NCBI GenBank assembly: GCA_014904985.1
Contig: MU129197.1
Location: forward strand, 3,754-55,330
Direction of reading: 5' to 3'
Origin: Hydnum rufescens UP504
Taxonomy: Eukaryota; Basidiomycota; Agaricomycetes; Cantharellales; Hydnaceae
DNA length: 51,577 nt
Part shown: in pieces, positions 19,691 through 31,730 of the stretch
How the letters are laid out: the number at the start of each line of letters is the position of its first letter
How positions within the stretch are numbered: the stretch's first letter is position 1
The notes under the pieces: model-generated
Databases searched by the model: none
Told to the model about the DNA's origin: nothing
What the model saw: the letters and a program-made list of their open reading frames with translations, nothing else
Program-made: the position numbers and the translations under genes

Positions 19691-21527
19691 GCGTTTATCG
19701 GATGTGAACTGCATCCCCCAGGTCAATTTTACCTCATGCTCCACACTATCCTTCAGTATTCCATGAATACCTCCATCAGTTTTAAGTTTTAATCCGATTT
19801 GTTAGAAATGACCACCCCTGGTGTAAGCGAGGGTTTTCCAGGGGTGGGGCCATGCCATGAAAGTATGAAGGGACTCGTACTTCCAAGGCATGGGGCTGGA
19901 ATCAAGTTCTTCTGCGGCATATGTCCAACCATGCGGCATGTATCAACCGCCAAGAGTTACATAATCCACGTAGGGACTTGAGGACCGGGGCCTGGAATCA
20001 CAGGCACGAGCAGATTGCTGTAGAGCCGAACCCGCTAAGAACTTGCCTTATGGCTAGGAGATCTTACAAGTAAATGTGACAGAGTAGTGATGACAAGATA
20101 CAGTTGGATGGCACAGACAGTGACTTCACAAGTTGTGAGTATGATGGTGGTTAAGAGTTGTCCTCCTCGGCTCCTGCCGAATGGTTACATCCCATCAGCT
20201 TACCTAATTAGCTACTAATGAAGGGAAGAGGAAAGAAGCTATCTAAACCTGGGGCAGCACCAAACTCCCAGTGGGAGAAGCTTTCCACCAGGGATTTCAG
20301 AAGTGGATAAGGGAATGAAGTATAATGGCCTCCTTACACCTGGGAAGACACTAAAAATACACATCGAATGGTACCAAGGGAAAAACAAGTGGATTAGAAC
20401 TTGGCTTTCTGTAATTTAGTCTCCCCATGGCTCATTTCACTTTTACCTCCGCTTTTCTGATTACTAAAGGCAATTATGGTTCTGGCACCCTATGTCTGAT
20501 GGAGGGTACATTTAGGGAAACCAGTTCCACCTTTTCTCAAGGGATTTTGTTCAGTAGGAGAGGAGGAATACCTTGGTTAAGCCATATTCCCCTATTCTGA
20601 CTTGTTAATTGAATATCTCCTTCAGTTTTGAAGTTTTTGACTTGATTTCTTTTTCATCATTTTTTGCCTTAATCCCACCTTTCCGCTGGTTACCATAGAA
20701 TTTTTCTGTGATGTATATTAAGTGCAGGAGATGTGAATTTCTATCATCTTTCCCCCCATCCCCAGTTGAAAAGCTAGTTGAACTGCTGCTGGTGTTAGGG
20801 TAAATTCCACAACTCAACCCCCACTAATCCTACTTTTGATAGGCTCTCAAGAGGAGGACCTAGAGTGTGATTCCCCAATTTAATAACTCCTTCATTTATT
20901 GTCTGGATAGGCTCAGTCTATACAGGACAATCTCACCCATCCAAAGACCTCCCTCCCCTTGGACCCTAACATCCATATTGGCCCCATGATCCCCTCTCTT
21001 TGTCCTTGTATCCATTTCACAGACTGTGGCTGGATTTGACTTCTGATTCCCACTTACAATGTGGCAGGGATTTTTCCCTCCAACAGTGGTGCAATATATG
21101 GTACAATGCATAAACAGTAATCTCAAGTATGACTTGTAACAGAGCTTCAAATTAGTAAGACTAGGAAAAAATAGCAAAGGATAGTAGGACTAAGAGGGTA
21201 GAGTATGGATTTTCTTTTAAAGTGGGACATGGTAGGGGAAGGGGAGGGGGTGATGAGAATTGGTAATATTAGAAGGAAATAATAGGGAAGATATTCATTA
21301 GGATGGTGATGGTGAGAGAGAAAAGATGAAAAGCTTTCACCACATTAAATAATACCACCCATACCATCAGCAGCACCACTAACAATAGCAGCAAAGAACC
21401 ATTCATGGAGGGCTTGATGAGGCTCCCTCCAAGTCAAGATATCAAAAATATCTGTCAAGGAAATATTGACCCCACCAAAGCAAGAGCTCCATTTGATACC
21501 AGTTAGATGTTCACTAAACTCAACCTG

Positions 21528-24483
21528 TTAGGATACTGTACTTAGCTGGTTATTTTCACCATAGGTAGAAAATTGAATACGAACCCTGAAAGAGGTGGAT
21601 TTCAACAAGGCCTCTGAGCCAGTGGCTGCCCTATGGAATAGGTGTGAGTGGAGGCTGGGATCCTGGCTATCCAGGTCTTCCCCTATTTGATCTCCAAGCA
21701 TCAGCAGGCCCTGAGACTGAGCAAGTGCAACATTGGGAATCCCAGTCCCAGATAAGAAATCAGTGAGGACATCAGAAAAGTTGGAATAAGAGTGTCCAGG
21801 AACACTGAGAAGTTGAACCTGGGCTTCAGCAGAGCCAGGCAAGATTGTTACATTCTCCAGGAGGATACTCAAGCTTATGATCTTCCCCCCTTGAAGGACC
21901 CCCAGCAGGCCAGGGAGGCCTCCTTCAAACCTAGCAGCAAGCTAATATTATATAATATCAATGTTACTTAAAATAGCATCCCAGCAACTACTAACATACC
22001 TCAAGGAAGTGGAAGCCATTCTGATTCCAATTGCATCCCTTGATTGAAGGAATGGAATTCGCAAGGAGAGTCTGTATGGCCACAAACAACAGTTAGGAGG
22101 ACAAGCTCCTCCATCTGCACCATTTGGAGTCCATCAAGCCGGGCAGCATGATTCAGCTACAGCAGCCAAGACCCATCAGTATGTGATCATTCCCCCAGTG
22201 AAAGTGAGAAGTACTAACAGGAAAGTCAACATACAATTCTATTATTGGTTGAATCATGAAAAGTCTCCCAGCACGCATGTTATCCAGTGCCAAAATGAGG
22301 GAAGGTGAATAACTCTCCAGTAGTGGACGAGTGAGGGATTCAGTATTATGGTGTGAAGCATGGAAGATCCATGCCAATTCAGAGAAGTGGTGTGGGAGGC
22401 ACTTGCACCAGAGGATTGATAGAGTTACCAGAGTGCCCTGGATGAAAGCATTTTGAATTTGTAGAGGCATTGGCTTGATACTAGGGCAAGGGGTGCTAGC
22501 AATGAGAATCCCTCGATCATCAAGGCTTGTTGCAATATTACTGCAAGAAGGCAGGACCAGAAACCACTTATCAGTAAGGGTGGTGATTACCTCCCTAACA
22601 ACCCCATCTCCATGTGTGTTTTGTACAGTTCCTGGTGCTTGTCTGAAAAATAGCACAGGACAAATCAGATGGGTGGAAGGAGGAGATTCATTTTAGAGCA
22701 GTCCCTACACTGTAAACCACCAGATTGATGTAATAAGTTGGTCAGAAAAGCCACTGTGATAGCACAAGAGTATGACCTGTTCCAGTTGAAGAGATAGGTC
22801 CTGGATACTGGTGCCAGTCAGAGTAAACTCCTCAATTGGGGTTTGAGAGTCCTGGCATGAGCATAAGCCAGCTTGGAGAACCATCTCTGGGATTGTAGAC
22901 ATGGAAGGAAGTGCATTGTTGGTGGGAGGGTGGTAGGGAATGGTCCATAGGCCTTGAACTGGCTCCTCCTGTTGGCCTCCATCAGTATGAATTGCCATTG
23001 GGTCTCATTGCTGCCAAGAAAAACAAGTGAGATCTTCTGAACAAGAAAGTAAAGAGATTATGCACAAGGGAATCTAGGACATCATCCATCTGTACAATCC
23101 CCCAATTATGAGACTCCATATGAGACTCCGAATCATCCATTTCTGTGTCACTAACAGCCATGGAATCATCTGGGCATTCAATGAGCTCACATAAGGCCTC
23201 ATCACAATAGGCATTGTCACCATCAGTCTCAGCATAGAGGACTGCAGAATCGGCAGCAATACTCCAAGATAATCGAATGCCTCCACACCGGTGGCACATA
23301 CCACAACCCCCTAAAACTCCAACATTTGTCTCCAGAAAAGGAGGTATAGGTGCTAGGGAATAAGACATTGAAGATATGTTTATGAAGTGAGGAACTATCC
23401 AACTCACCAATGTAGAATGTGAATATACCATCCACCATATGGAAGGTCTGAAGTGAATTTGCTGGATGTGGATGAAGGATACACTTGCAGAGGGATAGAT
23501 TTGGCAAGGGAATAGGTTCAAGTCATGAATGCCTGGGGAGTCCAAGGCTAAAGTATTTTTTCCCATTCATAATTGGGACCAACAAGAAAAAATCAGGGCA
23601 TGGTACCCCATTGGGATTCTGGCCAAGATCAGGAAATACAGCCTGAAGGGATACATACTCCAGGTTTGTTTTGCCATTGCCAGCACAGCAGAAAAGGACA
23701 TATCTGGGGATAGATGATGGAGAACAACCCACAGTTGGCCTCATTAAGACGATGGAGGTAGTCAGCTCGAAAGTCCTCATGGACAATGCAAATCTGATGT
23801 CCAGCAGATCGGAGAGATGGGAGATTCCCCATATCAAACCTGTGCTCACTCTGATAGTTGAAATCAGTGGACTGTTGCCTTGGTTCTGTCAGCCAACTTA
23901 CCTCAGATGCACAAAGGTAAAATTGAATATCCAAGTGTGGTGGGTCCACTGGAGCTGTCTGATGAACCAAGGGTGGTGGTACAGGCACTGAGTGAGAAGG
24001 GCCTCAAGGGGCTGGGACCCTTCACCTGCCCCTGCCAGTATCTAGGGAGCCCCTGTGATGCTGAGCTGCTTCCCATCGCTCAGCAGCAACATGACCCATG
24101 TGGAAGCCTGCTGCAGGGATACCTCGCACACCTCCAGTTGCTCCTGGGGATAACAGAGAGGAATCTCCTTGACCTCCATAGGGAAGGATGGGTGAGTTGA
24201 GTGGAAGTGGAAGTGGAAGTGGTGCCGAGCCCCATGGTCTCTCAGTGGCATGTCCAGTATATAATGAGGGAGGTGCCAGAGGAGGAATCAAAGGAAGGTG
24301 TGTAGGCAATGGAGTTGCTGGCTGCTGAGCTGGAGTAGTGAGAACTGTAGTATCTGGGGGCTGTGCAGAGTTAAGACCAGGACTGGTGGCAGCAGCAGCA
24401 GTATTAAACTGAGACATCAAGAGTTGGTAGATTAGACAAAGTTGATCCTGCCCTGTAGCTGAGTCTGGTGGGGGTAGGGACAT
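21528..24483 (-). CDS. Multi-exon gene of unknown function (approximate span)
   Basis: The ORF opens with ATG at 24483 (MSLPPPDSATGQDQLCLIYQ) and continues leftwards through open blocks in several frames to a stop at 21528. One junction is well supported: the exon ending ...NGFHFLE is followed by GTATGT, an AT-rich stretch and TATTAG, then LAARFEGGLPG in frame to the end. Just upstream, CTAACTG...ATACAG supports another acceptor at about 22070. Recognisable blocks are a Pro/Thr/Gln-rich N-terminus, two Cys pairs (CGMCHRCGG, near 23310), an acidic segment (DDSMAVSDTEMDDSES) and SHFHWGND near 22200. I do not recognise the family. Frame breaks near 23540, 22990 and 22690 may be introns or decay. 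Confidence 0.45.
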
Positions 24484-27479
24484 TATGAAGGAATGAGTGA
24501 AGGAATGAGCAAGACAATGTTCAAAGATGGGGCAGATGAAGAAAAAATAAACACTCTCAAGAATTTGGGGTGAGGATGCATCTGGGTGTCTGTGCACACT
24601 GGGTGTCTGTGCGCCTGCAGTTTTCTGACCATAACATTGTATCATTAGTGGTTGAGTGCAGGTATATCACACCAAAAGGGCAGGCAAATCAGAACTTGGA
24701 TACCAAATAAAAATGAGAAAGATTATGTAATGTGAGTTTAAAATAGAAAATGAAGTATTTGGACTGGGGAATGGGTATTTATTACTTTTCAATGGATATG
24801 CTCATAGTTTTGTTGCTGGCTGATAATGGGGACAAGTGCATGGGATGGGATTTGATGCAGAACAGCAGTTTGCATCTGTAATAGATGTTCTTGGTATCAT
24901 TAGATGTGGATTTTTAACAGCTTTCTGGGTGTGGTGGTTCCAAGCAGATCAGATGTGAACTGATGGAGAAATTTGTAAAATACTGATGGGTGTTGATTTT
25001 ATGAGCATATTCTTTGAAAAGAAATAATGGTCAGTTCCAACTTCTGCTGACCAATCATTCTAATTTGCAATCTCTCTTTTCAACCAGTATGAGCCGATTT
25101 CACTTGTGGATTTCAAGTTTGCAATCCAGTTCTGTTTTTCTTCCCCCAGTTAGTGGCCAGGCAGGCTATGATAGGGCCCTTGTGAGCCCATATCCAGGGG
25201 TCCCTGAAACCCAACATGGCAACCTGAAATTTTTGCTACCATAAAAGGTAATATCCCATGGCCCAGAACTAGCTGTGACAACATCCAGAAGTAAAAACCA
25301 GAAATTTGGCACAGCAACTCAATGCTGGCCCAAGGTGAGGGGCATGTAAGTTCGTAAATATGGAGTTTGGCCCATAACATGCACAGAAGTAGATTAACAG
25401 TTATAATTTAAAGTTACTTGAGAGGTCCCAGGTGAAGATAATGAAAATTTCCAAAAAAGAAATTTTTTGACTTCTTGTGCGCACAAGGGTGGTTCATATG
25501 GGGGATGAATGGGTAATTGATATAACACCTGGAATATGCTAAAAGGAGACTTTCTGAACATCCTGCATGCTTCACACCAGAGCATCAGGTTGGGCACTTA
25601 ACTTGATCTCTTGACTTATGCAGGGTTCAAGCTGGGGTGATGCCAAAAATATAATCCAGTTTCCAGCATGTTACCCACTATACTACAACAACAATCACAG
25701 AACTGTCTAATTTCTTATGTATATATAATGCCACCTTGATCTGCTGCTGAGTTGCTGGGTGAGCTGAGGATGTGCCATCTCTCAAGTATATGGTGCATTA
25801 GAATGCAAGAGGTTCCAGATTTTTTCCATTTTTTCCTACAGTGAGGAATTCCTGATTCACAATGATGAGGGGGGGCTTGGGAACTTAGGTCACACTGCCT
25901 GGGAAGTGACCAGCCACACCTGGCCACATGCCTGTGGCTTATGTAAAATCACATGAGGTATTAAGGTCATAACACTAGCCAGCTTAGTTTCACCCAAAGA
26001 TCTTGTGGCTTTGGCCCCATTTTCTCATGGTTCTGATGCCTAGGCCCATGCCTGGCTGTTACTGGATGCCAGTTGAATATGAAGGGAAATCAAAATTGGA
26101 AACGGAAGAAACAAAATGAGTAAGATTGGTAAGCAGAACGAAAATTAGGTAATTCAACTTGGATATTATTACATTTCAACAGATGTGCTCATATGATTCT
26201 GATAGTAATATCATTCTGTAGAGTTCAGTTTTGATCTGTTCTTTGTGTGCATGGTACCATTGGATGTGGATTGTTTATATATTTCTAGGCATGGTTGTTC
26301 CAAGAGGATTGAATATGAACTGATGGAGAAATTCATTTTTTACTGGAAATTCCGGATTTTGATAGTAATATTGGTCTGGATAGTGCAGTTTTGGTCTGTT
26401 TGACTTGTGTTTGGTACCGTTCGAAAGGTGTGAATCATAGCTTTCCAAGCATTATATGTGTGTACCTCTTCGATCAAAACTGACAGAGTTATAGAATGAA
26501 TTTGATTTCCGCACATAGCCATAATTAATTTTGTAATTGGTCATGTGATTGTCCAAAGGCTGGGAGTGGTGTGATTTCACATTTTCTGATACTGGATGTT
26601 TTTATCTTCCACACCACTGATTCAATGATTTGGTATAGAAGAGACCTAATGGGCCTTATTTGTTTCGATCAGTTGAAATGTTATAAGGTGTTTTGTTTAG
26701 AATGTGTTAGATGAGGACAGATCAGTTTCAATGGGTTATGTGCCACTCAACTGTTATTTTGTACTAGTTTTGTTGTTGGTTTGACCCCAGGACTTGAACA
26801 CAAAACTTCAAGATAGATGCTCAGCACAAGATTTGAACACAGGACCTTCAGATACTCCAAAACACAGATAGCAAGACACCAAGATTCGAACACAAGACCT
26901 TCAGACACTTCCTAGACACTTCAAGACACAACTGCAAGACTCAGGATTCAAACACATGACTTTGAGAATGGATGTCTAGCAACTCCTACTCTGAGGGTTC
27001 TACAACTATCCACTATACTTCACACAACTAAGCAAGACTGACACACTCTGATTCTCTTATTCCCTTTTATACTCTTCTCCTTGTTTGAGATACTATTATT
27101 CTCTCTACTAATGGGTACTTGGATACTAGGGTACAATGATCCTCAGGGAGCACCTTGATCCTTGGAGGGGACTCCTCTTCAGATGCTCTTCTACACTAAA
27201 TCCCCCCTCTCTTTATACCTTTCTGAACCCTCCACATGACTCATCCACTTACTAATCCCCTTACTCATCCTTTAGTCATGCTCACTAATTGCCTTACCCA
27301 TCCATTTCTTAATGCCTTACCAATTGTCTTACTCATCTCCCTCCTTACTAACCTCTTGCTAGATCACCTGCCCTTAAGTCATGTGCCAAAATGCGGACTT
27401 CCTTAGTGTAAGTGGTTATACTTCTCTTTTAGAGTTCAATGCTGGTAAGACACAGATTTTCTTGAAGAGCTTAAACCAA
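24484..27479. other. AT-rich intergenic DNA
   Basis: No gene supported. Holds three more copies of the dispersed repeat (24889-24990, 26250-26345, 26409-26500; + strand, GGTAYCRTT ... GCTTTCYRRGC ... AACTGA) and the tRNA-like tandem at 26786-26965. 27000-27400 is pyrimidine-rich with CTTACT/CTCATC words and no ORF. Confidence 0.5.
26786..26965 (-). repeat. Tandem of four tRNA 3'-half-like sequences
   Basis: GATTTGAACACAGGACCTTCAG-type blocks occur at about 26789, 26829, 26883 and 26941. On the - strand they read GGTCTTGTGTTCGAATCTTGG, which resembles the T-arm (B box GTTCGAATC) of a tRNA. No acceptor stem or D-arm is visible, so these are not tRNA genes; a tRNA-derived SINE tail is possible. 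Confidence 0.4.
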
Positions 27480-27735
27480 GGGGTTTTTGAGGCTTGAACA
27501 TTTTCTCTTCTACATTGGTGACTCCATTGTGCTGGGGGGTATCATGGGTGGTCAATCAGCATTCTGTGCCCTGATCCCCTAGGAATTTTGTGAAAGCATT
27601 ACTTGTATATTTGCCTCCTTGGTCTGATCAAAGCCATTTAATCTGGACTCCATGCTGTGTCTTCACCCAAGCTGCAAAATCTTTGTAGGCATTGAGTGTC
27701 TCATCCTTTGTATGTAATAGTCAAAGTTTCATATA

Positions 27736-28962
27736 TCATGTTGCATCATCCATAAAGGTGATGTAATATGAACATCCACCCAATGGATTTAGGGGTGATG
27801 GCCCCCAAACATCTGTGTGAATTTCCTTGCTAAATGAGGAAGTGAGTGGGGCTGTCCCTTCTTTCTTTATTGCCTTGTGCATGGCCTTGGCATACTTGCA
27901 GGAGTTGCAGGAAAAATCCTTGATGTCATCAATTAAGTTGATGCCCTTGATAATGTTGTTTTTGATAAGTGTGCATATTGTATCAACCAAAATATGGGCC
28001 AATTGTCTGTGAAGGTCCAAGAGCTTCACTGTCTCATGTGCAATTGTAGCTGCCACATTAGCATGTTTGACTTTGTATAAGCCATTATTGCCACCAGAGA
28101 TGCATCCAATAAGTACACCTTTTGTGTTTTTGATTTTGCATGAGTTTCCATTGAATAGGACTTTGTGACCTGCCTTCATAATTTGGTTTATCAAAATGAC
28201 AGTCAATCCAAGTTCTGGTGCATGAAGGGTGTTGTGCAAGATGACCATGGTGAATTTTCCTTTGTTCAGTACTTGTATCTTTAAGTCACCAGTACCAACA
28301 GCATAAAATATACATTTGTCAGCAGCAGCAATTGGGCAAGGGTCAATGGAATGATAATTGATGAATTGCTCCTTATATGGAGACATGTGTTGAGTGGCCC
28401 CTGAATCATATATTTCAGCATAAGCAGGGGATTTCATCCATTCATTCATTGTTGCCATGATATCTGGCTGTGGCCTGATGGCCTTGATTGTTGCCCATGC
28501 CTCCACATTGGCATGTGCAGCTGCTGAAGTGCTTTCCTTAGCACCCATCCTAGAGTTCGGTGATCCATGGGGTCCCTGGCCTTCCTTCCCTCCCCCTTTT
28601 ACCCAACAATCTGCTTTGAAGTGTCCCTTTTGGTGGCAATTAAAACACTTGACATCCTTCTTGCTCTTCTTCTGCCTGTTGGCATAGAAAGCTTCATCAT
28701 TACTTGATTTGGCCTTCCCCTTTTTCAGGGTTTGCCAGTCATGCTCATCTGTTATGAGTTGGATCACTAGAGTTGGCATAATAGATTTGCCACTGAGATC
28801 CACAGCTGCCATAATTGAATTTATTGTATTGTTGTATGAGTTGGGGAGTAATCCTAATAGGATGTTGCTGTACTCTTCATCCAGAATTGTGGCACCCATG
28901 GCTGCCAACTGTTCCTTGAGATCAGCCAATTTGTCAAAATGTGCATGAATGTCATCATCCAT
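27736..28962 (-). pseudogene. Copia gag C-terminus, protease and integrase start
   Basis: 408 open codons. The CCHC zinc knuckle CFNCHQKGHFKADC lies near residue 105. The aspartic protease motif DSGATQH lies near residue 187. The GAG-pre-integrase zinc motif (H-x3-H ... CNSCKYAKA) lies near residues 320-362, then integrase begins (HTDVWGP, first catalytic Asp). The ORF stops at 27736 with TFMDDAT, but homology goes on to about 27480 in broken frames (FAAWVKTQHGVQIKWL, SDQGGKY with the second Asp, HNGVTNVE). RT is absent. The polyprotein is not functional. Confidence 0.85.
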
Positions 28963-29006
28963 GCCACAGTGAGTATTCTGAAATTGTTTCTGTAGATTGA
29001 CCAGAA

Positions 29007-29333
29007 TTAATTTTGATCATCCTTCATACAGAGCCTGGAACTGATCCAGACCTCCTTGGCCTTGAGTCCAGCCTTAATCTGGTTGAATACCATATCCAGG
29101 ACTGAGCCAGCCACAAGCTGTTCGACCATGGCCTCATCCTTCTTCCATTGAGCCTCTGGCATAAGTCCATCAACCATACCAGCAGCACTATAGTCTGACA
29201 TAATCATGTCACTCATAAGGTGCTCTAGCAGCCCCTTTGAATCAAGGGCCCACATAATCCAGTCATGGTATGTGACCCAGTTCCTACTATCTGCCACCAA
29301 TTTTGTAACCTGAATCTTGAATTCATCACTCAT
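29007..29333 (-). pseudogene. Copia gag N-terminal part
   Basis: Starts MSDEFKIQVTKLVADSRNWV at 29333; NWVTYHDWIMWAL is typical of copia gag. A stop at 29007 follows ...MKDDQN, while the next frame continues without a break (NLQKQFQNTHCGMDDD) into the ORF at 28962. A single frame change near 29008-29020 therefore separates the two parts. Gag normally coats the retrotransposon RNA. Confidence 0.75.
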
Positions 29334-29339
29334 AGTGGT

Positions 29340-30217
29340 CTTTTCTAGTCATGGAAAAATAGGGGGTAAATGTGTTTATTAAGAGAGCAACAATGGGCCC
29401 ATAACCTAGTGAGAGTTATGATGTTTGAGTAGAATCTCCCCCTGATTACTGAGCAGATGAGAATGAATTCAGATTGGTGAGACTCAAGGATTCAAGTGAA
29501 ATAAGTGGTGGCAGGAAGAACACAAGACAAGTCCTTAGGATTTTTGTGGGCTCAAGCCTGTCCTTTATACTATTTACATGAGGCACAGAAACACATAACA
29601 TGGGGTAAAATATGGGGTAAGAATGAAGTAAAAAATGTCCAGTTGCCAATGATGGTGGCAAGAGAAAACATCAGGAATCCTGACAGTCATCCAAAGCAAA
29701 GCCTTACTTTGGTAGCCTCTGGACACTCTGGAGTACACCAAAGCTTAAGCCAAAAGTTGATCATTTACTTTATTTACTTTGGACAGCTTTGGTTGCTTTG
29801 ATTGAGGTCTTAGAAAAATATGGGGATATCAGAGACACCTGATCGGAGTCTGAAATTTTTCAGTGTTTCTGCTTGTTTGGTTGGTTTTGCATCCATCTTC
29901 TGCTCATCAATGTTCAACCCACTTTTCCCTTCCTTCAACCTCCCTCCTTCCTTTCCTCTGTCCACCTGCTGTTGCTGTCACTTCTACTAATGTCTCAGGC
30001 ATGGTTTGTGTTGGGGTTGTAAGTTTATCCTGCATATTCCCCTGCAAGCTATGAGCTGCTCCTCCCCCCCCCCCTCCCTTACAAGTGCTTGCTCAGTGCT
30101 AACCCACCCCTTGCCTCCTATAGGGGGCTCAAACCCGATCTAGCATCTTTAAATGTAAGTCAATAGTGATAGTTCTTTGGTTATCCACCTGATTCCACCT
30201 TACATATTGTTATGTGG
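29340..30217. other. Copia upstream flank and spacer
   Basis: No gene supported. Contains the possible copia 5' LTR/leader (29340-29900) and a C/T-rich stretch (29900-30120). Confidence 0.4.
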
Positions 30218-30794
30218 TAGGGCTCCTCACAGATCAGATCTCTGCAGATTGGATCTGCAGATCCTCGGATGGGCTCGGATCTGGATCCCCCATTGGGCAG
30301 GCCTCCATCCGAGGATGGTAATCCGACAAAAATCTGCAGATCATCTGGATCCACAGATCTTGGCCACAGGCAGGGATTTGGATAATAAATCAGCTTCAAA
30401 CATTATAAAAATGCAATTAAATTACCTGTAACTGATACAGAATAGGTGTGCTTGCACCCTGATGCAGCCTAGAGTCCCTAGACTTGAGATATAGTATGCA
30501 TGTTGACATGGCTAATTCCTAGTCCCAGTTGAACATCATTATTGTACTTGTGAGTAGTTACACATGTCTTCAGTGTGGGGAAGCCCAGCTGAAAGGCTCC
30601 AGTGATATCTCCAAAAAAAGTTTGTCCCCCCTCTTGCTTGGGCATCCATGGCTATGGCCTTTATATTGAAATCCGCGGATTCCATCCGCAGATTGATGAA
30701 TTTCAATCTGTGGATTCGGATCCCCCCCTTGGGAGGCCTCAATCCGAACGGATGCCATCCGATCCGCATCTGATCTGATCTGTGAGGAGCACTA
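30218..30794. mobile_element. Non-autonomous DNA transposon, 577 bp, 9-bp TSD
   Basis: The terminal inverted repeats TAGGGCTCCTCACAGATCAG and TAGTGCTCCTCACAGATCAG are bordered by a perfect direct repeat GTTATGTGG (30209-30217; 30795-30803). Internally, GGATCTGCAGATCC-type words are repeated and partly inverted near both ends (30230-30360; 30660-30780). There is no transposase ORF. A TAG start is common in hAT elements (8-bp duplications) while 9 bp is usual for Mutator-like elements, so I leave the superfamily open. Confidence 0.8.
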
Positions 30795-30803
30795 GTTATG
30801 TGG

Positions 30804-31170
30804 TCAGATAGGGTACCTGCTACCTGTCCTCCAAGGCTCCAAGTCATTTGCCCATGGTTCACACTTGTCACTGCTTAGCTTTCCACCCTGCCCACCTATC
30901 CACCCAACCTAGTTGGTGGACCTTTAGTTGCACTGTACAGGATGATTACATAATTGTATATTTGTGTAGTTGAATAAAGTCATTTGATCATACTCGATAC
31001 AGAGAAAGCTATTGAAGCAGCCCAAAGAGACCAAAGATACAAAGCTGGCAAAGCACAAGCCATGCTCCAGAGCCTCAATATTAGGGTAAGACATTTGTTC
31101 AACTTTGTTGGCTTTGTTAGCTCTGGAGACTCTGGTTCCGCTGTTGGGTTTGGTGATGAAGATCGCCGGT
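30804..31170. other. Spacer with one possible exon
   Basis: A short + strand open stretch (about 30984-31085; TEKAIEAAQRDQRYKAGKAQ) ends at a good donor TTAG/GGTAAGAC. No partner exon was found. DNA composition changes near 31170. Confidence 0.3.
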
Positions 31171-31209
31171 GAAACCTATCTACAAGATCCTAGATTGTTG
31201 AGGTCTGTG

Positions 31210-31443
31210 CTATTTGCATAGCCCCCTAGGGGTCGCGCTTGTCTCCGACGTCATATCCGGCCATTCCCGTATCCGCTCGCTCCAACAGTGGGATCGTCGA
31301 GCCTTCGCGGGATTTCGGGGGCCACCGGAAGCAAAATCGGAGGGGGCGGCTGTGTAATTCGGATTCACTTCCATGCTCGCTTGGGTAGAAACACCAAACG
31401 AAGGCCAAGGCACTGAATGCCTTAAATTACCCCAAAAAACCAT
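31210..31443 (-). pseudogene. Fragment D, first copy
   Basis: The - strand stretch APSDFASGGPRNPAKARR resembles PPKLSDLLPVASTLIRNPQA at 35340-35280 in the next unit, at the same place downstream of a family A gene. Too short to classify. Confidence 0.3.
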
Positions 31444-31730
31444 TAACCCCCCGTCAGACTATCGCAATACGAAAGAGGATAGCCCTCGAAAACAAACCAG
31501 AGTAGTCTTGGAAAACGTCAGGTAGTCGCTAAGACGCCTTGCCCAGTTGGGTCCATATGCCTTCATATCTTAGGGCAAACCAAATCCCTTGGAGTATATG
31601 TTCTCGTGAGAGCTAGTGACCATAATAGTAAGAGCCCTTATGATTACACTCCCGCGAGGAACAAGAGAAAACAAAGAGAAGAAGAAATGCTATGCCTTGC
31701 ATAGGTACCCTGGTTGGGTGGGCCTGTCCC

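Larger units (their letters stand above)
17336..21527. other. AT-rich intergenic DNA with dispersed repeats
   Basis: No gene can be supported here. It contains a TATA-like TATATAAG at about 17770 within an LTR-like stretch (17550-17950) whose ends I could not match, several copies of a dispersed repeat of about 110 bp (see separate entries), and a more GC-rich patch at 19797-20240 that opens with a CCACCCCTGG/CCAGGGGTGG inverted pair. Confidence 0.5.
27480..29333 (-). mobile_element. Ty1/copia retrotransposon, gag to integrase, decayed
   Basis: The span covers gag, protease and the N-terminal half of integrase on the - strand; RT and RNase H are missing on the 27.4-kb side. The upstream flank (29340-29900) has a TATA-like GTATAAAGG at about 29570 and a GGTTATGGGCCC stretch at about 29400 that could be a primer-binding region, so part of a 5' LTR may be present. 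LTR borders are not resolved. Confidence 0.8.

Noticed and set aside
19797..20240. GC-richer patch considered as rDNA or tRNA-derived
   Set aside because: No match to conserved rRNA motifs that I could see and no cloverleaf; left as unexplained.
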